A stretch of DNA of 64,000 nt from Loigolactobacillus binensis (GTDB taxonomy: Bacteria > Bacillota > Bacilli > Lactobacillales > Lactobacillaceae): contig NZ_BJDN01000002.1 of the NCBI RefSeq assembly GCF_005405165.1, positions 99,696 through 163,695 on the forward strand, in the 5' to 3' direction. This document shows positions 36,610 through 44,898 of this stretch, piece by piece; the first letter of the stretch is position 1, and each line of letters begins with the position of its first letter. A program made the translations under genes and the position numbers. The notes beneath the pieces are model-generated. The model did no database searches, had not been told where the DNA came from, and was given only the letters and a program-made list of their open reading frames with translations.

Positions 36610-36813
36610 ACACTAGTGTTGTTTAGACGATTAACTATGGCCAAAAATATCCGCTTAAACTTATTCAAATAACCAATAGTGTTTTTTAACCTAAATTGAT
36701 AATGAACAGTAGCGTTCATAAGCGTAGCTAGAAATAAACAGTAGTGTTCATAAACGTAACTGGAATAAACAGTAGTGTTCATAAGCGTAACCGACAATAA
36801 ACGCTAGTGTTTT
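36610..36813. repeat. Phased array of AACAnTAGTGTT-like palindromic motifs
   Basis: Six related sites are centred on the TAG at 36614, 36677, 36710, 36742, 36773 and 36805. Successive spacings are 63, 33, 32, 31 and 32 bases, close to three helical turns. Examples are ACACTAGTGT (a perfect palindrome), GAACAGTAGCGTTC and AAACAGTAGTGTTC. The last four also share flanking sequence TAAGCGTAAC. This looks like an array of protein-binding sites on one face of the helix. Confidence 0.75.
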
Positions 36814-36878
36814 TGTGCAAGGTTGAATAGGGACAGAAGCGGCAAAACCGAGTTTGATTTTGAAATTATTTTTAGGGT

Positions 36879-36917
36879 GCTGAGCAGCGGTATAACAACG
36901 TTGCTCAGCCTTTTTTT
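36879..36917 (+). terminator. Orphan terminator
   Basis: An 11-bp stem, GCTGAGCAGCG with CGTTGCTCAGC (one G-U), loop of 9, then seven T. No gene precedes it within 480 bases. Confidence 0.85.
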
Positions 36918-37058
36918 ATTTTGATAAGAAAAAAGTTGGCAGAAAAGCGGCCGCTTATTCGAACCTATAAGTAAAGGGAAAAATAAAAAATCAATTTTAA
37001 TCATGTTTTGATTGGTCTGTGAATGAGAATGTGTAATCAACTAAATTAGATGAATTAT

Positions 37059-37124
37059 ATGACATTTGTCATGTTTAAAAAGTGACAGATGGAACTATAG
37101 TACATTGACGTAACTTGATAGAAT
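37059..37124 (+). promoter_or_regulatory. Activator-type promoter and operator of the ABC exporter/two-component operon
   Basis: The palindrome ATGACA-TT-TGTCAT lies at 37059-37072. A degenerate second copy, GTGACA-GA-TGGAAC, lies at 37082-37095, centred 23 bp downstream. An extended -10, TGATAGAAT, follows at 37116-37124, but the -35 (TATAGT) is poor. The second site abuts the -35, as expected for activation by a NarL-type regulator, probably the one encoded at 39978. Confidence 0.6.
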
Positions 37125-37225
37125 ACAGTTATGGCGTCATGCTTTTTGGAATGCAATTTACTATTTAGCTTGAACATTTTGCGTACCCAAGATGATTTTA
37201 ATATTGAAATAGAGGTCCAATAATT

Positions 37226-38107
37226 ATGAAAACACTTATTCAGGCACAACATTTACAATTTAGTTATGGCACTAAACTTGTGTTAAACAACCTAAACTTT
37301 ACTATTTATGCAGGTGAGATCATAGGCCTAATCGGTGAGAATGGTGCTGGCAAAACAACGCTGCTGAATATTCTGCTCGGTGTATATTCGGCTTCAGGCA
37401 AGATCACGTTATTTGAACAACGGCCTGGTAGTAAATTTGTCAAGGCACGGATTGGCTCCATGCGGCAAACGGATATGGTGATGCAGGGTGTTAATGTTTT
37501 AGAATTATTAACGGAAGTTGCGACCTGCTATTCGACACCACTTACAGTTGATCAATTGCTCAATGAACTTCAGTTAACCGAAATCGCTTCAAAACGGTTA
37601 ACTAATTTATCAGGGGGACAATTGCGCCGCGTCACTTTTGCTGTGGCTTTGATCGGTGATCCAGACTTATTGTTTTTGGATGAACCGACTGTTGGAATGG
37701 ATGTTAATGCCCGCCGAGTTTTTTGGCGGCGAATTCAGTTATTGAAGCAACAGGGGAAAACGATTATTATCACCAGTCATTATCTAAATGAAATTCAAGA
37801 TGTTGCAGATCGGCTATTATTGATGCACGCCGGCCATTTTATTTTCCAAGGAACCTTTAGCAAGTTACAAAAGCAAAATCAACGGGTCACAATTACATTT
37901 CAGACGCAGATCCCGGTGACAAGGTTTAAAACATTACCTGGGGTTACTGATATTAGGAACGCAAATGATCAAATTTGTATTAAAAGCGTTGATGGGGATA
38001 TAACACTAACCGCGTTAACCACTTTTTTACCTCAGCTTCGGCAAATTACAGTTACACGGGAATCCTTAGAAGATATTTTTATTCATTTAACGAATAAGGA
38101 GTTATAG
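37226..38107 (+). CDS. ABC transporter ATP-binding protein
   Basis: A 293-residue ABC-2-type ATPase. Walker A is GENGAGKTTLLN, the signature NLSGGQLRRVT, and Walker B LLFLDEPTVGMD. The C-terminal 80 residues form an accessory domain typical of drug or lantibiotic exporters of the DrrA/NatA type. It starts an operon with a permease (3 bases downstream), a sensor kinase and a response regulator. Confidence 0.92.
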   Translation: MKTLIQAQHLQFSYGTKLVLNNLNFTIYAGEIIGLIGENGAGKTTLLNILLGVYSASGKITLFEQRPGSKFVKARIGSMRQTDMVMQGVNVLELLTEVATCYSTPLTVDQLLNELQLTEIASKRLTNLSGGQLRRVTFAVALIGDPDLLFLDEPTVGMDVNARRVFWRRIQLLKQQGKTIIITSHYLNEIQDVADRLLLMHAGHFIFQGTFSKLQKQNQRVTITFQTQIPVTRFKTLPGVTDIRNANDQICIKSVDGDITLTALTTFLPQLRQITVTRESLEDIFIHLTNKEL

Positions 38108-38110
38108 CAG

Positions 38111-38878
38111 ATGATGATGCATTTTAGGACACAATTATGTTTTGATGGTAAACGTTTGGTTTTACGTAATCTTTCTTTTTTATTTTTTTCATTGTTAATG
38201 CCGACAGGATTTTATATTCTTTTCACACGAATTATGACTATGGGGAATCCTGCACAAATGAAATTATTCTTTGTAACCTATATGGGAAGTATGATCATTT
38301 ATAGCGGTTTGATCAGTGCTGTGTTTAGCGTTGCTGCAATTCTTAAACATGACCGCGATCACGAGTTTGTTGACCTATTGAAAGCCACTCCGCACGGTCT
38401 AAATGCGTATTATATCTCGATTGGATTATGGAGCATGGCGATGAGCGGGCTAGCAATTATTGTGATCGGTAGTGTCGCAACCGTGGTCAATCAGGTTAGC
38501 CTATCAGGATGGCAGTGGTTAGGCATGGTTGGTATTGCACTCTTTGGTCAAATACCGTTATTGATGATCGGTGCGATGATGGCGTCTATTCAGCATAATG
38601 AAACCCTAAGCCTAGTCAGTAATATTGTTACTTTTCCGATGGCCATTCTCAGCGGGCTTTGGTGGCCGTTAAATCTATTGCCGACTTGGTTACAAAAAAT
38701 TGGAAAGCTGCTACCGACCTATTTTACTAATGAACTATTAGGAAATCTATTTACTAGTGGTAAAATTAAACTGAGTTCATTTATTGGCATTAGCGTTTGG
38801 AGTATTGGCTTGTTGGCCGTAATGTTAATTGTAGTTAAAGCAAAGCATAAGTGGGGTGCAAAGATCATTGCGGCATAA
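38111..38878 (+). CDS. ABC-2 type transporter permease
   Basis: A 255-residue membrane protein with about six helices and a central segment SNIVTFPMAILSGLWWPLNLLP characteristic of ABC-2 permeases. It pairs with the ATPase encoded immediately upstream. Exported substrate unknown; antimicrobial peptides or lipids are usual for this type when linked to a DesK/DesR-like system. Confidence 0.88.
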   Translation: MMMHFRTQLCFDGKRLVLRNLSFLFFSLLMPTGFYILFTRIMTMGNPAQMKLFFVTYMGSMIIYSGLISAVFSVAAILKHDRDHEFVDLLKATPHGLNAYYISIGLWSMAMSGLAIIVIGSVATVVNQVSLSGWQWLGMVGIALFGQIPLLMIGAMMASIQHNETLSLVSNIVTFPMAILSGLWWPLNLLPTWLQKIGKLLPTYFTNELLGNLFTSGKIKLSSFIGISVWSIGLLAVMLIVVKAKHKWGAKIIAA

Positions 38879-39971
38879 AGAACATCTAAATCTGACAACT
38901 AGAAAGTGGATCAGCTATATTTGGTTAGTTTATTTACCATATACAATTGCGTTGTATCTGCCAATCAATACTGTCACTGATTGGTTTTGGTCAGGGCTGT
39001 CGGTGGTATTCTTAGTGACTTATGTTTTGGTGATCGAAGTGCCGCGTTGGCGATCAATCACAATGCCAATGGAGTTACTCATAACCGGTTTATTTTCGGT
39101 GTTCGCATTTAACTTTTATTTAATTATCTTTCCCGGCTGGCAGATAGCTACAATTCTAGCTGAACGGCCTAAAAAATATTTCCGGTGGTTTGTTACTGCT
39201 TATTATGCATTTCTGCTAAGTGGGGTGATTCGCTTCAATGGCTATCATCCAGGGATTCTAAGCCTACATAATGGTGCTATTGTGGAACTAGCATTTCCCT
39301 TTATTTCACCGATCTTCGCTTATTTACTGGCTAGTTCGATGTTCCGTCAACGCCAATTGCATCAGACCAACCGGCGTTTACAGACCATTATTCAGCGTGA
39401 TGAGCGTGAACGGATTACGCGGGATCTCCATGATACATTAGGCCAAAGTTTTTCCATGATCACGATCAAAACCGAATTAGCTAAAAAGTTATTGCAAAAA
39501 GCACCAAATAAAGTTGCGGCTGAACTTGATGATATTGAGCAAACAAGTCGCCAAAATTTACAGATGGTTCGTAAAATTGTTAATAATCTCCATCAAAAAT
39601 CACTTAGCGAAACTTTACTGGAACAAAGTAAAAATTTAGCAACAGCAGGCGTGCTACTTTCAACCCACGGCGAAGAAGCTGCTTTAAAATGGCCAACAGC
39701 TATCCAGAGTCGGTTAGCCGCTGCTATGACAGAAGCGTTGACCAATGTTATTAGACATGCCAATGCACATTCAGTTACCATTCAATTTTTGCTGCATAAT
39801 GATCATTTTCAGGTTTTGATCCAAGATGACGGTCATAGCAAGCAACTTACACGTGCTGGCGCGAACGGTATTACTGGTATGCAGGCGCGAATGCTAGAGG
39901 CAAAGGGAACGTTCACGATCGTTAAAAATAAAAAAGGGACACTTGTTACTTTAAAATTACCGAAGGAGTAG
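38856..39971 (+). CDS. Sensor histidine kinase, HisKA_3 (DesK-like) family
   Basis: A 371-residue kinase. About six N-terminal membrane helices (to about residue 165) are followed by a helical linker and the dimerisation/phosphoacceptor motif ERITRDLHDTLGQ. The HATPase domain has EALTNVIRHANA and NGITGMQAR. The architecture resembles DesK, which senses membrane state. It overlaps the permease; a GTG at 38856 or TTG at 38868 could start it, and neither has a strong Shine-Dalgarno. Confidence 0.88.
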   Translation: MQRSLRHKEHLNLTTRKWISYIWLVYLPYTIALYLPINTVTDWFWSGLSVVFLVTYVLVIEVPRWRSITMPMELLITGLFSVFAFNFYLIIFPGWQIATILAERPKKYFRWFVTAYYAFLLSGVIRFNGYHPGILSLHNGAIVELAFPFISPIFAYLLASSMFRQRQLHQTNRRLQTIIQRDERERITRDLHDTLGQSFSMITIKTELAKKLLQKAPNKVAAELDDIEQTSRQNLQMVRKIVNNLHQKSLSETLLEQSKNLATAGVLLSTHGEEAALKWPTAIQSRLAAAMTEALTNVIRHANAHSVTIQFLLHNDHFQVLIQDDGHSKQLTRAGANGITGMQARMLEAKGTFTIVKNKKGTLVTLKLPKE

Positions 39972-39977
39972 TTGCTA

Positions 39978-40586
39978 GTGATTACGATCTATTTAGCCGA
40001 GGATCAAAGAATGCTAAATTCGGCACTTTCACAATTATTGGAATTAGAGGACGATCTACACGTTGTTGGTCACGCTAATGATGGCGCCACAGCTTGGATT
40101 GAGATTCAGCAACTGAACCCGGATGTGGCTATTTTAGATATTGAAATGCCGCAGATGACTGGCCTTGACGTAGCCGATAAAATTCAGGCGGCTGATGAAG
40201 CAACTAAAGCAGTGATCTTGACGACCTTCGCGCAAAAAGCATATTTTGAGCGGGCGGTTCATGCTCAGGTAGCGGCTTATTTGCTCAAAGATAGTCCTAG
40301 TGATGATTTAATTACTGCTATTCGCCAAGTGATGGCCGGCCAGACGATCTATGCACCTGAACTTGTGACCAACATGTTGTCGGTGGATAGTAATCCGCTG
40401 ACCAAACGGGAATTAGCTGTTTTAGCAGCGGCTGATAAAGGATTGACGACCAAAGCAATTGCGGCTGACTTATTTCTTTCCGATGGGACTGTACGAAATT
40501 ATTTATCAGCTGTTTTTAGTAAACTTGGAGTTCACAACCGGATTGAAGCCGTTAAAATTGCGAGAACGAACAAATGGTTGAAATAA
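39978..40586 (+). CDS. NarL/LuxR-family response regulator (DesR-like)
   Basis: A 202-residue regulator. The receiver has the acidic pair in YLAEDQRM, phosphoacceptor Asp in VAILDIEMPQMTG, and lysine in AYLLKDS. The C-terminal LuxR helix-turn-helix is in LTKRELAVLAAADKGLTTKA. The GTG at 39978 is chosen because AAGGAG then lies nine bases upstream; the TTG at 39972 is too close. It probably binds the palindrome at 37059. A strong terminator follows. Confidence 0.9.
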   Translation: MITIYLAEDQRMLNSALSQLLELEDDLHVVGHANDGATAWIEIQQLNPDVAILDIEMPQMTGLDVADKIQAADEATKAVILTTFAQKAYFERAVHAQVAAYLLKDSPSDDLITAIRQVMAGQTIYAPELVTNMLSVDSNPLTKRELAVLAAADKGLTTKAIAADLFLSDGTVRNYLSAVFSKLGVHNRIEAVKIARTNKWLK

Positions 40587-40608
40587 GACTTAAATGCTGG
40601 CTTAAAAG

Positions 40609-40655
40609 AAAATGATGAGGCAACAGGTTGATTAATCTGTTGCTTCATCATTTTT
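40609..40655 (+). terminator. Terminator of the exporter operon
   Basis: A long stem, AATGATGAGGCAACAG with CTGTTGCTTCATCATT (one A-C mismatch), followed by five T. Confidence 0.9.
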
Positions 40656-40679
40656 AAATTATTTTCAAAATCGGACTAG

Positions 40680-41538
40680 GATGTGTCTTCAAACTATCTA
40701 GTCATTAATAATATTGAAGCAATGTAAAGGAATGTACGGAATATTCGCGTTGTTTTATCATATCTGGTCGCTAATCGACGAAAATGTTTTAATCGATTAA
40801 AAAAGCATTCAATAACATGCCGTTCTTTGTAGATCCACCAATTCGTCTCCCATTGTTCTTTAACGGTGATTTTAGGCGGAATTGTATACGTGCCACCTTG
40901 TTCGGTAATATAGTCGCGATTGGTCTTAGCACCATACGCACGGTCGGCAACGACATTGACCTCAGTTAACGAAACCTGTTCTAGCAAGGTTAACGCGATC
41001 GGCCCTTCATTGACATTACCAGCAGTAATATGAAAAACAATCGGATTACCCAACGCGTCCACTAAGGTGTGGACCTTGGTCGACTTGCCACCACGACTGT
41101 CGCCAATTTGGTTTGCTTCACAATTTGGCCTCCTTTTTTGGCCCCAGCACTATGCTGATGGGCAGAAACAATAGTAGCGTCCATGTGTAAGTTTTCTAAA
41201 TCCGGTTCATCGTTAAGAGCTTGGAAGATCTGTTCTAATAACCCTGAATCCGTCCAGCGCGACATGCGCGTATAAACTGATTTCCAGGGGCCATAATACT
41301 CGGGAAGATCACGCCAAGGAGCCCCAGTTTTACTGATCCAAAGCATTGCGTTGAACATTTGGCGATTACTATGGCAAGCGGGGCGACCTGTACGGTATTT
41401 GGGAAATAATGTTTTGATCATATCCCATTGTGCATCAGATAATTCGTGACGGCGCTTGGTCATTGTGATCAGTCCTTTATTTTTAGCATAACAAAATAAA
41501 GGGTATTTCCGAAAGTTTAATGCGCTTGAAGACACGAC
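40680..41538 (-). mobile_element. Complete IS5-family (IS427-type) insertion sequence, 859 bp
   Basis: The ends read GATGTGTCTTCAA on the left and, on the opposite strand, GTCGTGTCTTCAA on the right. The element is flanked on both sides by CTAG (40676-40679 and 41539-41542), a 4-bp target duplication. It encodes one transposase in two frames joined by a -1 slip site. It lies just after the exporter operon terminator, so it breaks no gene. Confidence 0.9.
40694..41463 (-). CDS. IS5-family DDE transposase made by -1 frameshifting
   Basis: The first frame (41463 down to 41062) begins MTKRRHELSDAQWDMIKTLFP and has the first catalytic Asp in HMDATIVSA. The second frame (to 40694) has SRGGKSTKVH, the second Asp in VVADRAYG and the Glu in RHVIECFFNRLKHFRR. 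The join is at a run of six A (41139-41134) followed by GGAGG, a classic A-AAA-AAG slip site with a stimulatory Shine-Dalgarno. All DDE residues are present, so the enzyme looks functional. Confidence 0.9.
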
Positions 41539-41563
41539 CTAGTCTGCAGAAAAGTGGAATGAT

Positions 41564-42289
41564 TTAAATAGGCTGTTCTGGGTCGTCAGCTTGTTTTGAT
41601 TCAGCTTTGGGATAGACCGTTTTTGCCGGTGCATAACTGAAGATGCAGTTATCATACAACCATGGTTTAATGTCACGATCATTGTTCGTTCGGTCGAACT
41701 TCTGTAATTTTGACTGATACCAATGCATTTTATTTTCGGGAATTGCTAACATGCCGGCACCGTGCGTGAGCAAAAGATTGTTGGCGGCAAATAGCGCAGT
41801 CCGTTTGTTGCCATTTTCAAAGTATTGCTGGCGCGATAAGTGCAACATCAGGTTAATAGCTTTTTCGGTCGCACTGATTGACTGCTGCGTGATCAATTGT
41901 TGAAACCATTGTTTTTCAGTGGCCTCGTTAGGCTTAGGCGGGGTCCAGACCTCATTCGTCAATGGAACAACAACGTCACGTTGGCGTAATTGGCCGGCAC
42001 TAGGCGTTTCCACTCCTTGAATCAATAGATTAATCTGTTTAATATCATTAAAAGATAACTTTTGTGTGTTATTGATCATGAAATCAAATGCGTGCTTCAT
42101 TTTTAAGACAGTAGCGACATCATTTGCTTTAACGCCATGCAATTCCTCGTTGTCGATAATCTGCTTAGTTTGTAAAGGTGTTGTTTGTAAGTTTTCAAAC
42201 TTACCAGTAGTGAAAATTAAATCAGCTTCGTTGACGATCAATAAGTGCTGGTTGTCAGCAATACTTAGTTTAGATTTATCTGGATACAC
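41564..42289 (-). CDS. Fic-domain protein with Gln in place of the catalytic His
   Basis: A 241-residue Fic protein. Canonical Fic proteins carry HPFxxGNGR, where His is the base for AMP transfer. Here the motif reads QYFENGNKRTA, so the His is replaced by Gln while the phosphate-binding GNKR is kept. The flap segment before it includes GQLRQRDVVVP. It has a GTG start with a strong AGGAGGTGA. The last 25 residues are polar and variable. It is a lone gene next to the IS, so it may be either an active variant or a decayed effector. Confidence 0.8.
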   Translation of the reverse strand: MYPDKSKLSIADNQHLLIVNEADLIFTTGKFENLQTTPLQTKQIIDNEELHGVKANDVATVLKMKHAFDFMINNTQKLSFNDIKQINLLIQGVETPSAGQLRQRDVVVPLTNEVWTPPKPNEATEKQWFQQLITQQSISATEKAINLMLHLSRQQYFENGNKRTALFAANNLLLTHGAGMLAIPENKMHWYQSKLQKFDRTNNDRDIKPWLYDNCIFSYAPAKTVYPKAESKQADDPEQPI

Positions 42290-42538
42290 GAGCAGTCACC
42301 TCCTAAAAGAATTATAACCGAAGATTTTGCTTTTGCGTTAAAATATTGTGCAGCGGTGGCCGACCGCCGGTATTGGATTTTGTATTACCACACGCATTCA
42401 CTGTTAATGTAAGCCTTTTTACTACTAGCAAAATTATGCTGACTTTTCTGTTGATTTGCAGGATAATTGAAGTAATTACAAAGTTAGGGTGGCACTTAAG
42501 CGCCCAACGGATCAGTTTTTATAATAATGGAGGTCAAG
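42290..42538. other. Intergenic region between Fic and small membrane gene
   Basis: About 250 bases that should contain divergent promoters. No further gene, repeat or clear regulatory motif was seen. Confidence 0.4.
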
Positions 42539-42793
42539 ATGTTAGCAAATGGTTTAGAAATTCTATTTCAACTGATCATATTATGGTCGGTGCATTCGGT
42601 TAAAAACAAATCAGTGCAGGCGCAACGCTGGTTAATCGTGATCGATGTGTTGGTTGGTCTGATAATGCTGGCGACAGTGGCTGATTTCTGGTTAGACGAT
42701 TGGCTAGGTTTGCACGTTATTAACGTGATTTTGAGTTTCTTAATGGTGGGTGCAGTATTGATGCGGTTGCGGGTAATCAGGCGGCAAGCGTGA
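42539..42793 (+). CDS. Small membrane protein, unknown
   Basis: An 84-residue hydrophobic protein with three probable membrane helices (LEILFQLIILWSV; WLIVIDVLVGLIMLATVADF; VINVILSFLMVGAVLM) and a basic C-terminus RLRVIRRQA. The ATG at 42539 follows AATGGAGGTC. A terminator lies downstream at 42855. No family recognised. Confidence 0.6.
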   Translation: MLANGLEILFQLIILWSVHSVKNKSVQAQRWLIVIDVLVGLIMLATVADFWLDDWLGLHVINVILSFLMVGAVLMRLRVIRRQA

Positions 42794-42854
42794 AATGTGG
42801 CGGTATTGTGCCACAGTGTGACATAAAACTAAATTTTTGTGATGAGCAACGAAA

Positions 42855-42893
42855 CAGCGCGCAGAATTCAATTTCTGTGCGCCGTTTTTGCAT
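42855..42893. terminator. Bidirectional terminator
   Basis: A 12-position stem with one mismatch, CAGCGCGCAGAA with TTCTGTGCGCCG, followed by five T on the plus strand. It lies between convergent genes. Confidence 0.75.
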
Positions 42894-42895
42894 AC

Positions 42896-43315
42896 TTATG
42901 CTTGATTAATTTTTACCGGAAAAATCCAAACCTTCCGCGGTTTATCGTCAAAATCAAGCTGTTGTTCTTGAAAAGGCTCTTGGCAAAGGGTCACTGGACC
43001 ACGATAAATATATTCGGTCTTCTTCAACACTTCAAACAGATAAATATTAGCAGCCGTGGCAATTGAAACGCTTTGCAAGCGCTTGTTTTGGCCGAAGTCC
43101 AGTGATTGATCGCCATATTTACCCATGCCAGTGTAGTAGAGAATATCGTGTTCACGGTGATCGTCGTAGCCTTTGGTGTGGTCGGAGATTAGGCCCAGCG
43201 CGTTATTTTTGCGCGAGTAACGCATGCCACCCATGTTACTGACGTTGAAGGCGGCGGTGAGTTCTTTGTTGGTGTAGGTGTTGCCTGGTTTTAGGTTGAC
43301 GGTAAAGTTAGTCAT
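42896..43315 (-). CDS. Solitary SRA-like modified-DNA reader domain (ScoMcrA-type)
   Basis: A 139-residue protein resembling the N-terminal SRA-like domain of ScoMcrA-type HNH endonucleases. Diagnostic pieces are NVSNMGGMRYSRKNNALGLISD, DILYYTGMGKYGDQSLDFGQN, VYLFEV-like NIYLFEVLKK and KVWIFPVKI (shown in parts). Such domains bind modified bases or phosphorothioate. The HNH nuclease that normally follows is absent; the protein simply ends. Good Shine-Dalgarno (GAGGT) and normal codon use suggest it is intact as a stand-alone domain. Assignment is from memory of the family. Confidence 0.6.
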   Translation of the reverse strand: MTNFTVNLKPGNTYTNKELTAAFNVSNMGGMRYSRKNNALGLISDHTKGYDDHREHDILYYTGMGKYGDQSLDFGQNKRLQSVSIATAANIYLFEVLKKTEYIYRGPVTLCQEPFQEQQLDFDDKPRKVWIFPVKINQA

Positions 43316-43496
43316 GCGGGGACCTCGATTTCAATTTGAAATTTGACACTACAAGTTACGCTAAGTTTACCGGAGTTTATTTAGGAATCGCTATCAAGTA
43401 TTTATTTTTTTAATTGAAAGTACATTATTGGACTGTTGTCATGGTAAAATTGGGAGTGAAATTATTGTGAAAGCTCATTAAACAAATTGGAAGTGA

Positions 43497-44077
43497 CAAA
43501 TCTATTTAGATTTAAATGTAGCCGATGGTAGCACACCGAAATTTATTAGCGGCATTAAATTAATTGAGAAATTGGTTTCTGAAGGAAAAAAGTGCTTGTT
43601 TGGGGTATGTTTGTCGGCACGATGCAGAAGATATGTCGGGTTTTAAGTTCTAAAGGTATTGATGTTTGCTTGATATACGGTGGCACACCAAAAGATCAGC
43701 GTGTTGATTTGATTAATAACTTTAGGGATGGTCACGCACAAGTTTTAGTGTCTAATCCAGCAACTTTAGGAGAATCAATTTCATTACATCAAACTGTGCA
43801 TGATGCTATATATTTTGAATATAATTTCAATTTAACGTTCATGCTTCAGTCAAGAGATCGCATTCACCGATTAGGGTTAGAACCAAATCAATATACACGA
43901 TATTATTATCTAATGACTGAGGGTGACGCTGCCCATAAAGGGTTTATAGATCGTCAGGTTTATGACCGTTTAAAGGAGAAAGAAGCGGTGATGTTAAATG
44001 CGATTGATGGGCAATATCTTTTACCAGAAGTAACGAATAGTTATTTGGATGATGTTAAAAGTATTTTGGAAAATTAA
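43497..44077 (+). pseudogene. Remnant of a SNF2/HepA-type helicase (C-terminal half, frameshifted)
   Basis: The intact part from 43592 carries the helicase C domain: CLVWGMFVGTMQKI, IYGGTPKDQR, motif V NPATLGESISLHQ and motif VI QSRDRIHRLG. The preceding 30 codons (DGSTPKFISGIKLIEKLVSEGKKCL) are in another frame; one extra G near 43598 would join them. The ATPase half is missing entirely. Sequence here is much more AT-rich than the surroundings, a sign of transfer. The original enzyme probably belonged to a restriction or phage-defence system. Confidence 0.75.
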
Positions 44078-44109
44078 TTAGCAAGAAAATGTTGAAGGCG
44101 GTTGGTAAA

Positions 44110-44898
44110 ATGGGGAGTTTATTCAATCAATATGATGTGTTAAGTTATTCAAAACAGGAAGTTACTATTGCAGATCGTTTTCCGGCAATATATATATCTG
44201 ATAACGATGAGGTATTTTGTTATACTGGGATATTATTTAAGAATGAACAACGCGAACCAAATATACGAAATAGTTCATTTAGAGTGCAAGGAAAACACTC
44301 TACAGATAAAACTATTGTAAACAGCATTAAAGGATTCTATCGAATTATTAATGGCTGTATTGTGATTGATGATTATATCGACAAACAATTTGGGGAGCAC
44401 AAATATAAGCATATCAATGACGCAATAGTGCGTTTTCCTGTCAGTGCAGAAACTGATTATGGGGTTGCCCATGTTGGTGATTTTACTGAGGATAAGGAAC
44501 TAACTAGAAAGATATTTGGGCTAACATGCTCAGAATTACGAAAACTACTAGTAGTTTATGCAAAAATTTTTGGGATACACAATAATTATATGCAATATCC
44601 ACGTTTAACAAGATCAACTCGTTCATATAATTTTTGTGATATGACGGGATTATTTATACCCAAACAATTTCCCTATATCGCTTTTGATGAAAGCTCATAC
44701 GAATATTCACATGTGTCATTGTGGGGATTCTATAATCATCTTGGGCTATTATTACATGGTCGTGAACATTCAATAATATATCGTGAATTTATTAAGGCAG
44801 GTATTCATAAAGAAACGTTAGATATTCTATTTCAAGTCAACAATTATTTCCTTTTTGATCATCCTAAAGTAGATTCAGCAATCTTTGAAGATATGTAG
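44110..44898 (+). CDS. Unknown protein linked to the helicase remnant
   Basis: A protein of about 262 residues (ATG at 44110, or 269 from an ATG at 44089 with weaker initiation). It is soluble, rich in Ile, Tyr and Asn, and AT-rich like the helicase. Segments such as GKHSTDKTIVNSIKGFYRI, HVGDFTEDKELTRKIFGL and LGLLLHGREHSI match no family I know. It follows the helicase by 32 bases in the same direction, so it was probably its partner. Confidence 0.5.
   Translation: MGSLFNQYDVLSYSKQEVTIADRFPAIYISDNDEVFCYTGILFKNEQREPNIRNSSFRVQGKHSTDKTIVNSIKGFYRIINGCIVIDDYIDKQFGEHKYKHINDAIVRFPVSAETDYGVAHVGDFTEDKELTRKIFGLTCSELRKLLVVYAKIFGIHNNYMQYPRLTRSTRSYNFCDMTGLFIPKQFPYIAFDESSYEYSHVSLWGFYNHLGLLLHGREHSIIYREFIKAGIHKETLDILFQVNNYFLFDHPKVDSAIFEDM

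Larger units (their letters stand above)
36441..37225. other. 785-bp gene-free region between rplS and the ABC exporter
   Basis: No convincing protein gene. It contains a 12-codon frame at 36579-36617 with a good Shine-Dalgarno (GAGGTGG) that begins MCGLVSVSKN, like the start of class II glutamine amidotransferases, then stops. It also contains the phased palindromic motif array (36610-36813), a strong plus-strand terminator (36879-36917) and the promoter/operator of the downstream operon. The terminator implies a transcript from within this region. Confidence 0.6.

Noticed and set aside
36597..36797. 66-codon minus-strand frame across the palindrome array
   Set aside because: It only mirrors the DNA repeat, has no ribosome binding site and its composition is not protein-like.
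36610..36813. CRISPR-like array
   Set aside because: The repeated unit is a short degenerate palindrome, and the flanks between sites are themselves similar. There is no constant 25-40 bp repeat with unique spacers and no cas gene.
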